Source of the DNA: Sporosarcina sp. FSL W7-1349 | Lineage (GTDB): Bacteria > Bacillota > Bacilli > Bacillales_A > Planococcaceae | DNA length: 64,000 bases | Direction of reading: 5' to 3' | Assembly: GCF_038003045.1 (NCBI RefSeq) | Contig: NZ_JBBOOK010000001.1 | Coordinates: 2,418,001-2,482,000, forward strand | Shown here: in pieces, positions 7,655 to 14,966 of the stretch | How the letters are laid out: each line of letters starts with the position of its first letter | Position numbering within the stretch: the first letter of the stretch is position 1 | The notes under the pieces: generated by a model | Database searches by the model: none | What the model saw: the letters and a program-made list of their open reading frames with translations, nothing else | Told to the model about the DNA's origin: nothing | Program-made: the position numbers and the translations under genes

Positions 7655-8590
7655 ATGACAAACATCTACGGCAATACACCTTGCTTCCTTGGAGCAAAGA
7701 ATATTTCTGCTAGTAAGTCACTTGAAGATATAGATGCAGTTGTGTACGGAGTACCTTGGGAAGGTGCGGTAACTTGGGGAGACTATACCGGTTGTGAACT
7801 TGGTCCAAAAGTGATGCGCCTAACATCAGCTAGATATAGCGGCTATTTGCCAGAGTTGGATCATATCGATGTGTTTGAACATATGAAACTCGGAGATATC
7901 GGCGATATTGACGTAGTACCAGCAGATGTCGATGAAACAATGAATCGAATTACCAACTTCACAAGCAAGCTATGGGAGAGCGGAAAATTCCTCATCGGAC
8001 TCGGAGGAGATCACGGCATTACTTTTCCGATCGTGAAAGCGCTTGCCGAGCAAGGCAAAAAAGTCGGGATTATCCATCTGGATGCTCACTATGACAACTT
8101 GCCATCCCATAATGGCGACCAATATGCACGTTGCAGCCCGTTTGCTCGCTTATACGAGCAAGAAGGTGTTCGCAACGAGAGCATAATTCACACAGGAATC
8201 CACGGACCGAGAAACATTCCGGAAAGTGGACGCAACGCAAAAGCAGCAGGCGCTGTTACAGTAACGATCAATGATATTCGCAACCATTCCAATTTGAAAG
8301 AATTGGCGGGCGAGCTTTATGCAATGGCGAGCAAAGATGTCGATGTCGTCTACTTGAGCATTTGCAGTGACGTATTGGACTTTGCGTTCAACCCAGGCGG
8401 TCCGGTTGATGGAAATGGATTGACTTCCCACGAACTATTAACTCTAGTTCATGAGATTTGTAAACAAGGCGTTGTTGGAATGGACTTCGTGGAAATCTAT
8501 CCACAACAAGATCCGACCCAGCTTTCGGCTCACTTTGCTTCAACAGTCATTTTATATGCACTTGCAGGGGTCATTGCGAGCAAAAAATAA
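7655..8590 (+). CDS. Ureohydrolase (agmatinase/arginase) family protein with altered metal site
   Basis: 311 residues; AAAGGAAAT precedes the ATG. The arginase fold motifs are visible: GLGGDHG (His120), HLDAHYDN (Asp143, His145, Asp147) and a third motif YLSICSDVLDFAFNPG (residues 233-248). In arginase and agmatinase the third motif is SxDxD; here the first Asp, which bridges both manganese ions, is Cys237, while Asp239 remains. The family hydrolyses guanidino compounds such as agmatine, arginine, formiminoglutamate, guanidinobutyrate or guanidine to urea or formamide. The Cys could change the metal or abolish activity. Followed by a YheO-type regulator and an NRAMP-like transporter in the same direction. 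Substrate unknown. Confidence 0.85.
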   Translation: MTNIYGNTPCFLGAKNISASKSLEDIDAVVYGVPWEGAVTWGDYTGCELGPKVMRLTSARYSGYLPELDHIDVFEHMKLGDIGDIDVVPADVDETMNRITNFTSKLWESGKFLIGLGGDHGITFPIVKALAEQGKKVGIIHLDAHYDNLPSHNGDQYARCSPFARLYEQEGVRNESIIHTGIHGPRNIPESGRNAKAAGAVTVTINDIRNHSNLKELAGELYAMASKDVDVVYLSICSDVLDFAFNPGGPVDGNGLTSHELLTLVHEICKQGVVGMDFVEIYPQQDPTQLSAHFASTVILYALAGVIASKK

Positions 8591-8689
8591 GTTATAATCT
8601 ACTTTGGATGTCCTGTTTCCGGCGAACAACGGAAGCAGGACGCCCATAGTAAAGAAGCAAGCCTTCTTGAAAATAACTTCGGAAGACTG

Positions 8690-9337
8690 GTGATTCGTAT
8701 GGCGAATAAAGAAAGTGCAGAAATATTAAAGCGCTACCAACCGGTGGCTGATATGATCGCCGCAACATTTGGACGAAATTGCGAAGTGGTCATCCATGAC
8801 TTTACGGACACCCATTCCTCACTCGTCTATATAGCTGGCAGTGTTACGGAAAGAGCACTGGGAGCCCCAACGACAGAAGTGATCTTAAAAGAGTTGCGGC
8901 AACACGGGGATGCCGTGCCTGATTTGCTCGGTCTGACGTCACGGACGAGAGACGGGAAGTTCGTAAAGACTTCCAGTTCATTTATCCGGAATGAAAGCGG
9001 TAAAGTGATCGGCCTTATCGGGATTAATTTTGATATTACCGCATTCTCTTTAGTTAATCAGATTATCAAAGATTTTTCCACTACCCCTGATTTGGATCAA
9101 CTCGATTCCCCGATGGAGGAATCGTATGCGAAAAATATTGATGAAGTGTTTGATCAACTAATTAATAGCTCCTTGAAGGAAATCGGGATTCCCATTTCAA
9201 AGATGTCCCGAGAAGGCAAGATTCAATTTGTTCGCAGCTTGGAAGAGAAGGGAACATTTTTAATCCAAGGTTCTATTGAAAAGATTGCAAACGCTCTCAA
9301 CGTCTCAAAGCAAACGATCTATAATTACTTGGAATAG
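8690..9337 (+). CDS. YheO-like PAS and helix-turn-helix regulator
   Basis: About 215 residues. The N-terminal half (about 10-125) fits the YheO-type PAS domain, with VVIHDF near residue 34 and NESGKVIGLIGINFDIT near 105. The C-terminal part (about 165-213) is the HTH_22-type DNA-binding domain: SREGKIQFVRSLEEKG...IQGSIEKIANALNVSKQTIYNYL. Relatives include E. coli YheO and Pseudomonas DauR, which controls D-arginine catabolism. Placed between a ureohydrolase and a transporter, it probably regulates them. The start is either GTG 8690 or ATG 8699; the GGAAG upstream fits the GTG slightly better. Confidence 0.8.
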   Translation: MIRMANKESAEILKRYQPVADMIAATFGRNCEVVIHDFTDTHSSLVYIAGSVTERALGAPTTEVILKELRQHGDAVPDLLGLTSRTRDGKFVKTSSSFIRNESGKVIGLIGINFDITAFSLVNQIIKDFSTTPDLDQLDSPMEESYAKNIDEVFDQLINSSLKEIGIPISKMSREGKIQFVRSLEEKGTFLIQGSIEKIANALNVSKQTIYNYLE

Positions 9338-9430
9338 GCGGATGACACCCTCCCCTATCCCGGGTATTTCTTACCTAAAAAATTTGGAATATTCAAACGG
9401 AATAACATTTATTGAAAGGCGGGGAAAATA

Positions 9431-10690
9431 ATGACAACACAAAAAGAAGTAGATACTACTACAACAGAAAAAACGTCATTGAAAAATAAACTCAAAGTCA
9501 TTGGGCCAGGTGCAATTATTACTGCTTCATTTATTGGTCCAGGTACCGTGACAACTGCAACACGAGCGGGGGCTTCATTCGGATATGCCATCTTATGGGC
9601 CGTTGTATTCTCGATTATTGCGACGATCGTTTTGCAAGAGATGTCAGCCAGACTTGGGATAATTACAAAAAAAGGATTAGGGGAAGCAATCCGTGAACAG
9701 TTTGCTAATCCCATCTTAAAGTTCGGTTCGATGTGGCTCGTCATGATAGCGGTCGGAATCGGTTGTGCCGCTTATATTGCGGGGGACCTTCTCGGTACAT
9801 CACTCGGGATTTCCACGTTGACCGGAATTCCTTCCAATATTCTCGGACCAATTTTCGGAGTTGTTATTCTACTTCTCGGAATCAGCGGCAGTTACAAACT
9901 GATTGAACGTGTTATGGTTGTACTCATTGCTGTAATGAGTGTTACCTTCATCACAACGATGATTGTGGCCAAACCTGACTTTGGTGCTGTATTCCAAGGC
10001 GCATTCCTCCCAACAATCCCGACCGGCTCTATTTTAATGATTATTGCTTTAATTGGAACGACTGTCGTACCGTATAACTTCTTTATCCATTCGACAATGG
10101 TCCAAGAAAGATGGTCGAAGCCCTCCGATTTGAAAGAGGCACGGTTGGATACGACGATCTCCATCTGTATTGGCGGTTTGATTACAGCAGCTATTTTAAT
10201 CACATCTGGAACAATGATTTATGGTCTCGAAGTGAAAAGTGTCGCGGATCTGTCCCTTCAACTCGAACCGCTACTCGGTGAATGGGCTAAAGTTTTCATC
10301 AGTGTTGGATTATTTGCGGCTGGTTTCTCATCTGCCCTCGCTTCTCCGCTTGGGGCGGCTGTTACAATCGGAAGTGTGATGAGATGGGAAAATGGAATGA
10401 AAAATAAGAAGTTTAAACTGGTGTTCATTATCGTGATGATAATCGGTATCCTGTCATCCGGTCTAGGTTTCGAACCACTCGACGTACTTCTTTTTGCTCA
10501 GGCATTGAACGGGATTCTCCTGCCTGTCATCTCCATCTTGCTATTGATTATTATGAACAATAAAAACCGTCTCGGCAAATACGTCAACAGTGTCAAAATG
10601 AATGTCATCGGCGGCATTGTCGCCCTGATTTGTACAGGATTAGGCCTTTACAGCTTGATTGACGCAATTAAAGCATTTTTAGGTGCTTGA
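9431..10690 (+). CDS. Divergent NRAMP-family transporter lacking the canonical metal motifs
   Basis: 419 residues with about 11 membrane helices; AAAGGCGGGG lies 7 nt before the ATG. The NRAMP fold is recognisable from GPGAIITASFIGPGTVTTA in helix 1 and TTVVPYNFFIHS in helix 6. In manganese/iron NRAMPs these read DPGN and MPH. Here they are GPGT (residues 36-39) and VPY (213-215), so the Asp, Asn, Met and His that bind the metal are all replaced. It may carry another ion or an organic substrate; related atypical NRAMPs occur beside 5-oxoproline genes (YcsG). Its place after a ureohydrolase suggests uptake of that enzyme's substrate, which is inference. Confidence 0.8.
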   Translation: MTTQKEVDTTTTEKTSLKNKLKVIGPGAIITASFIGPGTVTTATRAGASFGYAILWAVVFSIIATIVLQEMSARLGIITKKGLGEAIREQFANPILKFGSMWLVMIAVGIGCAAYIAGDLLGTSLGISTLTGIPSNILGPIFGVVILLLGISGSYKLIERVMVVLIAVMSVTFITTMIVAKPDFGAVFQGAFLPTIPTGSILMIIALIGTTVVPYNFFIHSTMVQERWSKPSDLKEARLDTTISICIGGLITAAILITSGTMIYGLEVKSVADLSLQLEPLLGEWAKVFISVGLFAAGFSSALASPLGAAVTIGSVMRWENGMKNKKFKLVFIIVMIIGILSSGLGFEPLDVLLFAQALNGILLPVISILLLIIMNNKNRLGKYVNSVKMNVIGGIVALICTGLGLYSLIDAIKAFLGA

Positions 10691-10698
10691 TTCATAAA

Positions 10699-10746
10699 AA
10701 AAGAGTGCTGGATTCTCCCTTGTGAGGAATCCGACACTCTTTTTTC
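10699..10746. terminator. Bidirectional terminator between the transporter gene and the M20 operon
   Basis: AAAAAGAGTG-CTGGATTC pairs with GAATCCG-ACACTCTTTTTT around an 11-nt loop. There are A-tract and T-tract flanks on opposite sides, so it works for the convergent transcripts ending at 10690 and 10745. Confidence 0.85.
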
Positions 10747-11971
10747 ACTTAGTTGCAAGTTCACATATTGTCTCAAACAAGATTTGTGTACCTGTTCCGC
10801 AATCTTCTTTCGAACTCCACTCAGCCGGATTGTGGCTGATGCCGTTTTCCGATCGAATGAAAATCATGCCAATCGGCCAGGTACTGTGGAACTGCATGCC
10901 GTCATGCCCTGCCCCGCTTGGAAGAGTCAGCGGTTCGACGCCCGCTTTTTGGCATGCCTCCCGGATCACGTTTTGAATGAACTCCGAACATGGAACAGGC
11001 GTAACGCGTTGCAACGGCTCAATGACCAGCTCCACATTCCGCTTCACGCATACTTGCTCCGCATGGGCCTGGATCTTCTTTTCCACCTCATTGCGAATGT
11101 CCTCATCGATCGCCCGATGATCCAAAGTAAATTCGACTTCCCCCGGAATGACATTCACGCCGCCAGGTTTCACGGAAATCTGCCCGATTGTCGCAACGGT
11201 TTGTGGATACTGTTTCGCTTCCTCTTCAATAAACTGCATAATTTCCGCTGCTGCCATCAATGGATCTTTCCGACTGTCCATCGGAGTCGAACCGGCATGC
11301 CCCGCTTCGCCGGAAAGAATCCATTTCGTCCAAAGCGGACCGGCAATGCCCGATACGATACCGGCGGGAATTTCGTGCTTTTCGAGGACACGTCCCTGTT
11401 CAATATGCAGTTCTACATATGCTTTCACAGTTGATGGTTCTTTCCTCGCTTCCCCAATATGTTGGGGATCTAACCCGAACTGTTTCATCGCATCCCCAAT
11501 GGTTATACCATTTTTGTCGTCCTGCTGAAGCTGATCCTCTGTCAACGTTCCCGCAATGGCCCGGCTGCCGATCATGCCGAATCCAAAGCGGCTGCCTTCC
11601 TCATCGGTAAATGCGATAACCTCAATCGGATGATCATGCTGAATCTGTTGCTCGTTCATCGTTTGCACGACCTCAATACCAGCAATGACACCGAGTGCAC
11701 CGTCAAACTTACCGCCGTCCGGAACCGTGTCAATATGGGAGCCGATTAAAACGACAGGCGCATCTGCCCGCCGTCCCTCGCGCCGTCCGATCAGATTGCC
11801 GACCGCATCTTCCCGGACTTCCATGCCCGCCTCTTTCATATAGGAAGCGACGAGCTGCTTAGCTTGCTGTTCTTCTTCCGTAAAGGAAAACCGGGTCACC
11901 CCGCCGCTTGGCTGTTTGCCCAGTTCCCCCAAAGCCATCAGTCGATTCCAGAGCCGCTCTTGGTTAATCAT
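10745..11971 (-). CDS. M20 family N-carbamoyl-amino acid amidohydrolase (N-carbamoyl-cysteine hydrolase candidate)
   Basis: 408 residues. The start is ATG 11971, which overlaps the TGA of the upstream gene (ATGA). Motifs of the hydantoinase/carbamoylase branch of M20 are present: GSHIDTVPDGGKFDG, FTDEEGSRFG, ELHIEQG, AGHAGSTPM, SGAGHDGM and GISHNP, covering the dinuclear metal ligands and the dimerisation lid. The family includes L-N-carbamoylases, allantoate amidohydrolase and beta-ureidopropionase. The preceding gene is an L-2-amino-thiazoline-4-carboxylate hydrolase homologue, so the best fit is the AtcC role: N-carbamoyl-L-cysteine to cysteine, CO2 and ammonia. That assignment rests on context; allantoate or other ureido substrates remain possible. 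Confidence 0.8.
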   Translation of the reverse strand: MINQERLWNRLMALGELGKQPSGGVTRFSFTEEEQQAKQLVASYMKEAGMEVREDAVGNLIGRREGRRADAPVVLIGSHIDTVPDGGKFDGALGVIAGIEVVQTMNEQQIQHDHPIEVIAFTDEEGSRFGFGMIGSRAIAGTLTEDQLQQDDKNGITIGDAMKQFGLDPQHIGEARKEPSTVKAYVELHIEQGRVLEKHEIPAGIVSGIAGPLWTKWILSGEAGHAGSTPMDSRKDPLMAAAEIMQFIEEEAKQYPQTVATIGQISVKPGGVNVIPGEVEFTLDHRAIDEDIRNEVEKKIQAHAEQVCVKRNVELVIEPLQRVTPVPCSEFIQNVIREACQKAGVEPLTLPSGAGHDGMQFHSTWPIGMIFIRSENGISHNPAEWSSKEDCGTGTQILFETICELATK

Positions 11972-12711
11972 TCGGATGTCCCGCTTTCGTCCTTCATTTG
12001 AAAACGGAAATGGCAAGTCCCTTCCCGCAGAACATATTGATCATGCACCACTTCAAAGTTTGGGTTATAGCCCTTGGCAATCGAAGGATCGATCATATGG
12101 CAATACAAAATTCCGTAGTCTTCCATGCCATCTTTTTTCCACTGTTCCGCAAATGCGCATTTCGTAAAGGATTGTTCGATTTCTGTCGGATGAAAATATG
12201 TTTCATATTCGAATAGTTCACTGCGCCCCATATCATAGTTAGACAGATAATTCTCCATCGTATTCGGCTTCCCGACGGCCGCCGCACGACGGGCGATATC
12301 GCGACCGCGTTCTTCACCAAATGCGCCGACGCTATCCATCATCACCTGTTCCCCTTCTTCTTTGCCGAATGATTCCACCATCACTTTGGCAATGTGGGCA
12401 AACAGTTTCGCCATGATCGCAAACATCGTATAAGGTTCGCGGTCCGCTTCTTCCCGTTTGGCATTATAGGCACGCAGAGTTTCCTCGATTTGTTCCGAGT
12501 CGAACAATTTTTCGAATGAAAAAAGCAAATCCTCCTGAAGCTGTCCATCCATTTCGGCTTGTTGTTCATCGATCACTTGTTGAATGCCTGCTTGAACAGC
12601 CGATTTTCCATCTTCACCAAAACGTTCTGTCGCCGTCGCTACGATATGTGTCATCAATTTCGCAGTGATCGTATCCATTGTGACAGGTTCCAGATTTTTT
12701 ATTTCACTCAT
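11968..12711 (-). CDS. L-2-amino-thiazoline-4-carboxylic acid hydrolase family protein
   Basis: 247 residues; GGAGCG lies 8 nt before the ATG, which also overlaps the preceding stop by 4 nt. The C-terminal part (about 180-240) carries the family pattern: TKCAFAEQWKKDG, then ILYCHMIDPSIAKGYNP, then EGTCHFRF, with three conserved Cys and the central Asp. The founding Pseudomonas enzyme (AtcB) opens the thiazoline ring of L-2-amino-thiazoline-4-carboxylate to N-carbamoyl-L-cysteine. This protein is longer at the N-terminus than the founding enzyme. It sits between a Cys/Met-type gamma-lyase and a carbamoylase, which matches the next steps. No enzymatic evidence exists here for the substrate. Confidence 0.75.
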   Translation of the reverse strand: MSEIKNLEPVTMDTITAKLMTHIVATATERFGEDGKSAVQAGIQQVIDEQQAEMDGQLQEDLLFSFEKLFDSEQIEETLRAYNAKREEADREPYTMFAIMAKLFAHIAKVMVESFGKEEGEQVMMDSVGAFGEERGRDIARRAAAVGKPNTMENYLSNYDMGRSELFEYETYFHPTEIEQSFTKCAFAEQWKKDGMEDYGILYCHMIDPSIAKGYNPNFEVVHDQYVLREGTCHFRFQMKDESGTSE

Positions 12712-13922
12712 GCAATTTCGCTCCGTTCTCTTGTAGTTTGTACGTCCAGTTGATCGAACGCCTGAGACAAATCACCTATGATGTCTTCCACATCTTCCAG
12801 CCCTGCCGATAGACGGATGAGTCCATCTGTAATCCCGCTTTCCTTCCGCACATCTTCCGGCAAGGAGAAATGTGTCATCGTCGCCGGATGCTGAACGAGC
12901 GTTTCAGGGTCGCCCAGGCTGAACGAGATCATGGATAGTTTCAAAGCATCCAGAAATGCTGTTGCCGATTCCAGGCCGCCTTTCACTTCAAATGATACGA
13001 TTCCTCCCATCCCATTCATCTGCTTTTGAGCCGTTTCATATTGGGGATGGGAAGGCAGGCCGGGATAATAAACCCTGGCTACTTGCGGATGAGATTCCAG
13101 GAATTCCGCGATGGCATTGGCATTGGCACAATGGCGCTCCATTCTGAGTCCAAGCGTTTTCATACCTCTTAATAGCAAGGAGGCATCCCCCGCGCTAAGC
13201 ACTTGCCCAAGGTCTCCCATGACCTGCTGCCGCATGTAACGGATACGTTCTCGATCCGCCACGATGACTCCGGCGACGACATCTCCGTGTCCATTCAAAT
13301 ATTTTGTCGCACTATGGATCACAATATCCGCGCCGAGGTCTAACGGCTTCTGCAGGCAGGGCGACATGAATGTATTGTCGATAACAAGAGGGATCTGATG
13401 TTGTCGCGTAATTTTTGCGATCCCTTCAACATCGAGCACCGTCAACAATGGATTGGAAGGCGTCTCGATATAAACCGCCTTCGTATTATCTTGTATAGCT
13501 TCTCTAATGCTATCAAAATCCGTGCAATCCACAAAGCTGAATGTAATGCCGAATCTCGGAGCCAACGTTTTCAGAAAATGATAAGTTCCCCCATAGACAT
13601 CTTTTGTAACTATAACATGATCACCATGCTGCAACAGACTAAGCAGCACCGTGGAAATTGCCGCCATTCCCGAACTGACGCCGAGGGCCGCCTCACCGTT
13701 TTCAAGAAGAGCCACCCTCTCCTCAAACGATTGTAATGTTGCATTGCCGTATCTTCCATAATAAACGCCTTCTCGTTTTCCCGCTACCGTCTCCGCCGCG
13801 GCTTCATGACTTTCGAAAGAATAGGCCACAGCCGGAACAATTGGCTGGACGACAGCCCCTGTACTTCTATTTTCAAGATGCCCATGAATTAATGTTGTAT
13901 CAAATCCACGCTGCTTTACCAT
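12708..13922 (-). CDS. Cys/Met metabolism PLP-dependent lyase (methionine/cystathionine gamma-lyase type)
   Basis: 404 residues, standard for the family. Visible motifs: YGRYGNATLQSFE near residue 54, SSGMAAIST near 84, the ETPSNPLL segment, VIDNTFMSPCLQKPLDLGAD, and the PLP-binding Lys in HSATKYLNGHGD near 200. The family removes thiol groups from cysteine, homocysteine, methionine or cystathionine, giving an oxo acid, ammonia and H2S or a thiol. It is the first gene of a tightly overlapping three-gene operon, which suggests it uses cysteine released by the two downstream enzymes. The divergent lysR gene probably controls it. Confidence 0.82.
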   Translation of the reverse strand: MVKQRGFDTTLIHGHLENRSTGAVVQPIVPAVAYSFESHEAAAETVAGKREGVYYGRYGNATLQSFEERVALLENGEAALGVSSGMAAISTVLLSLLQHGDHVIVTKDVYGGTYHFLKTLAPRFGITFSFVDCTDFDSIREAIQDNTKAVYIETPSNPLLTVLDVEGIAKITRQHQIPLVIDNTFMSPCLQKPLDLGADIVIHSATKYLNGHGDVVAGVIVADRERIRYMRQQVMGDLGQVLSAGDASLLLRGMKTLGLRMERHCANANAIAEFLESHPQVARVYYPGLPSHPQYETAQKQMNGMGGIVSFEVKGGLESATAFLDALKLSMISFSLGDPETLVQHPATMTHFSLPEDVRKESGITDGLIRLSAGLEDVEDIIGDLSQAFDQLDVQTTRERSEIA

Positions 13923-13986
13923 ATAAAGACCGCCTCCACATTATCTTAATTGAGTTTCTTCTTCCATTATAAAATTTACCTGTTCC

Positions 13987-14007
13987 ATAAATCAAATGAA
14001 TGTTTAT
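13987..14007. promoter_or_regulatory. LysR-type operator candidate in the divergent region
   Basis: ATAAA-N11-TTTAT has perfect 5-bp arms with the 11-nt spacing usual for LysR boxes. It overlaps a TATAAT at 14005-14010 that could be the lysR -10. It lies between the gamma-lyase operon and the lysR gene. Confidence 0.5.
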
Positions 14008-14049
14008 AATATGTTATATGAATAAAACTAATGCAACGGAGGTACACCC

Positions 14050-14919
14050 ATGTCTTTAATTAAGTATGAAATCTTTCGGACTGTCGTAGAAGTCGGCAGT
14101 TTATCTAAAGCGGCGGAGGCACTCAAATTGACCCAGTCTGCGGTCAGCCATGCCATTGCGGGACTTGAAGAAGAGTTCGGCTTCACACTTTTGATCAGAA
14201 GCCGCTCCGGGGCCGCCCTTACACAGAATGGCGAAAAAATGCTTGTTTATATTCAGGAAATTTTAAAATCCAACGAGCAATTATTGCAGGAGGCTGCCAA
14301 GATCAATGGGCTTGAAACCGGAATCGTCCGAATCGGCACCTTCCCTAGTGTATCGATCCATTGGATTCCACAAATCATTAAACTGTTCCGGGAAGATTTT
14401 CCGCTGATTGATATCAAATTATACGAGGGCAATTATGATGACATCACCAAATGGATTGCGGAAGGGAAAATCGATTTCGGCTTTTTATCCCTTCCGGTTT
14501 CCAAATCATTTGATACCATTCCCGTCAAAGAGGACCCATTACTTTGCATTGTGCCCGCTACCCATCCGCTTTACGAAAGGGACACCATTCATGTGGAACA
14601 ACTCAGGAACGAAGACTTCATCATGCCGAAATCTTCCATTGATAATGACGTCAGAAGAATTTTCAAAAAGCACCGGATCACTCCAACGATCCAATACGAA
14701 ATTGTGGAGGATCAGGCTATCATCTCTATGGTACAGAATAATCTCGGCCTCAGCATCCTTCCCGAAATGATCTTATACCATCTTCCAGAAACCATTCGAG
14801 CCATTCCATTGGAAGGAAACCATTTCCGATCAATCGGGATTGCTGCGACGTCTCTCACCTATATGTCGCCAAGTGCGAAAAAGTTGATTGCCTTTATACG
14901 AAACTGGTTGAATCCATAA
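14050..14919 (+). CDS. LysR family transcriptional regulator
   Basis: 289 residues; CGGAGGT lies 6-7 nt before the ATG. The winged helix-turn-helix occupies residues 1-60 (SLSKAAEALKLTQSAVSHAIAGLE). The rest is a periplasmic-binding-like effector domain (GIVRIGTFPSVS near 91 to the end). Divergent from the gamma-lyase/thiazoline hydrolase/carbamoylase operon with a 127-bp shared region that holds a LysR-like box, so it most likely regulates that operon in response to a sulfur or ureido metabolite. The effector is unknown. Confidence 0.85.
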   Translation: MSLIKYEIFRTVVEVGSLSKAAEALKLTQSAVSHAIAGLEEEFGFTLLIRSRSGAALTQNGEKMLVYIQEILKSNEQLLQEAAKINGLETGIVRIGTFPSVSIHWIPQIIKLFREDFPLIDIKLYEGNYDDITKWIAEGKIDFGFLSLPVSKSFDTIPVKEDPLLCIVPATHPLYERDTIHVEQLRNEDFIMPKSSIDNDVRRIFKKHRITPTIQYEIVEDQAIISMVQNNLGLSILPEMILYHLPETIRAIPLEGNHFRSIGIAATSLTYMSPSAKKLIAFIRNWLNP

Positions 14920-14922
14920 AAA

Positions 14923-14953
14923 AAGCGAGTAGGTGAAATTGCCGCTTCACCTA
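14923..14953 (-). terminator. Terminator of the acyl-CoA dehydrogenase gene
   Basis: GTAGGTGAA (14929-14937) pairs with TTCACCTAC (14945-14953). On the minus strand the stem is followed by TCGCTTTTTTT. It may also slow plus-strand transcription of lysR, but without a T-tract on that side. Confidence 0.75.
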
Positions 14954-14966
14954 CCCCCATTTCATA

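Noticed and set aside
8610..8641. Hairpin GTCCTGTTTCCG...CGGAAGCAGGAC after the ureohydrolase gene considered as a terminator
   Set aside because: No U-tract follows (GCCCATAGT), so at most it is an mRNA-stabilising or processing hairpin.
9431..10690. Calling the transporter MntH (manganese importer)
   Set aside because: The DPGN and MPH metal-binding motifs are both replaced, so the specific name is not justified.
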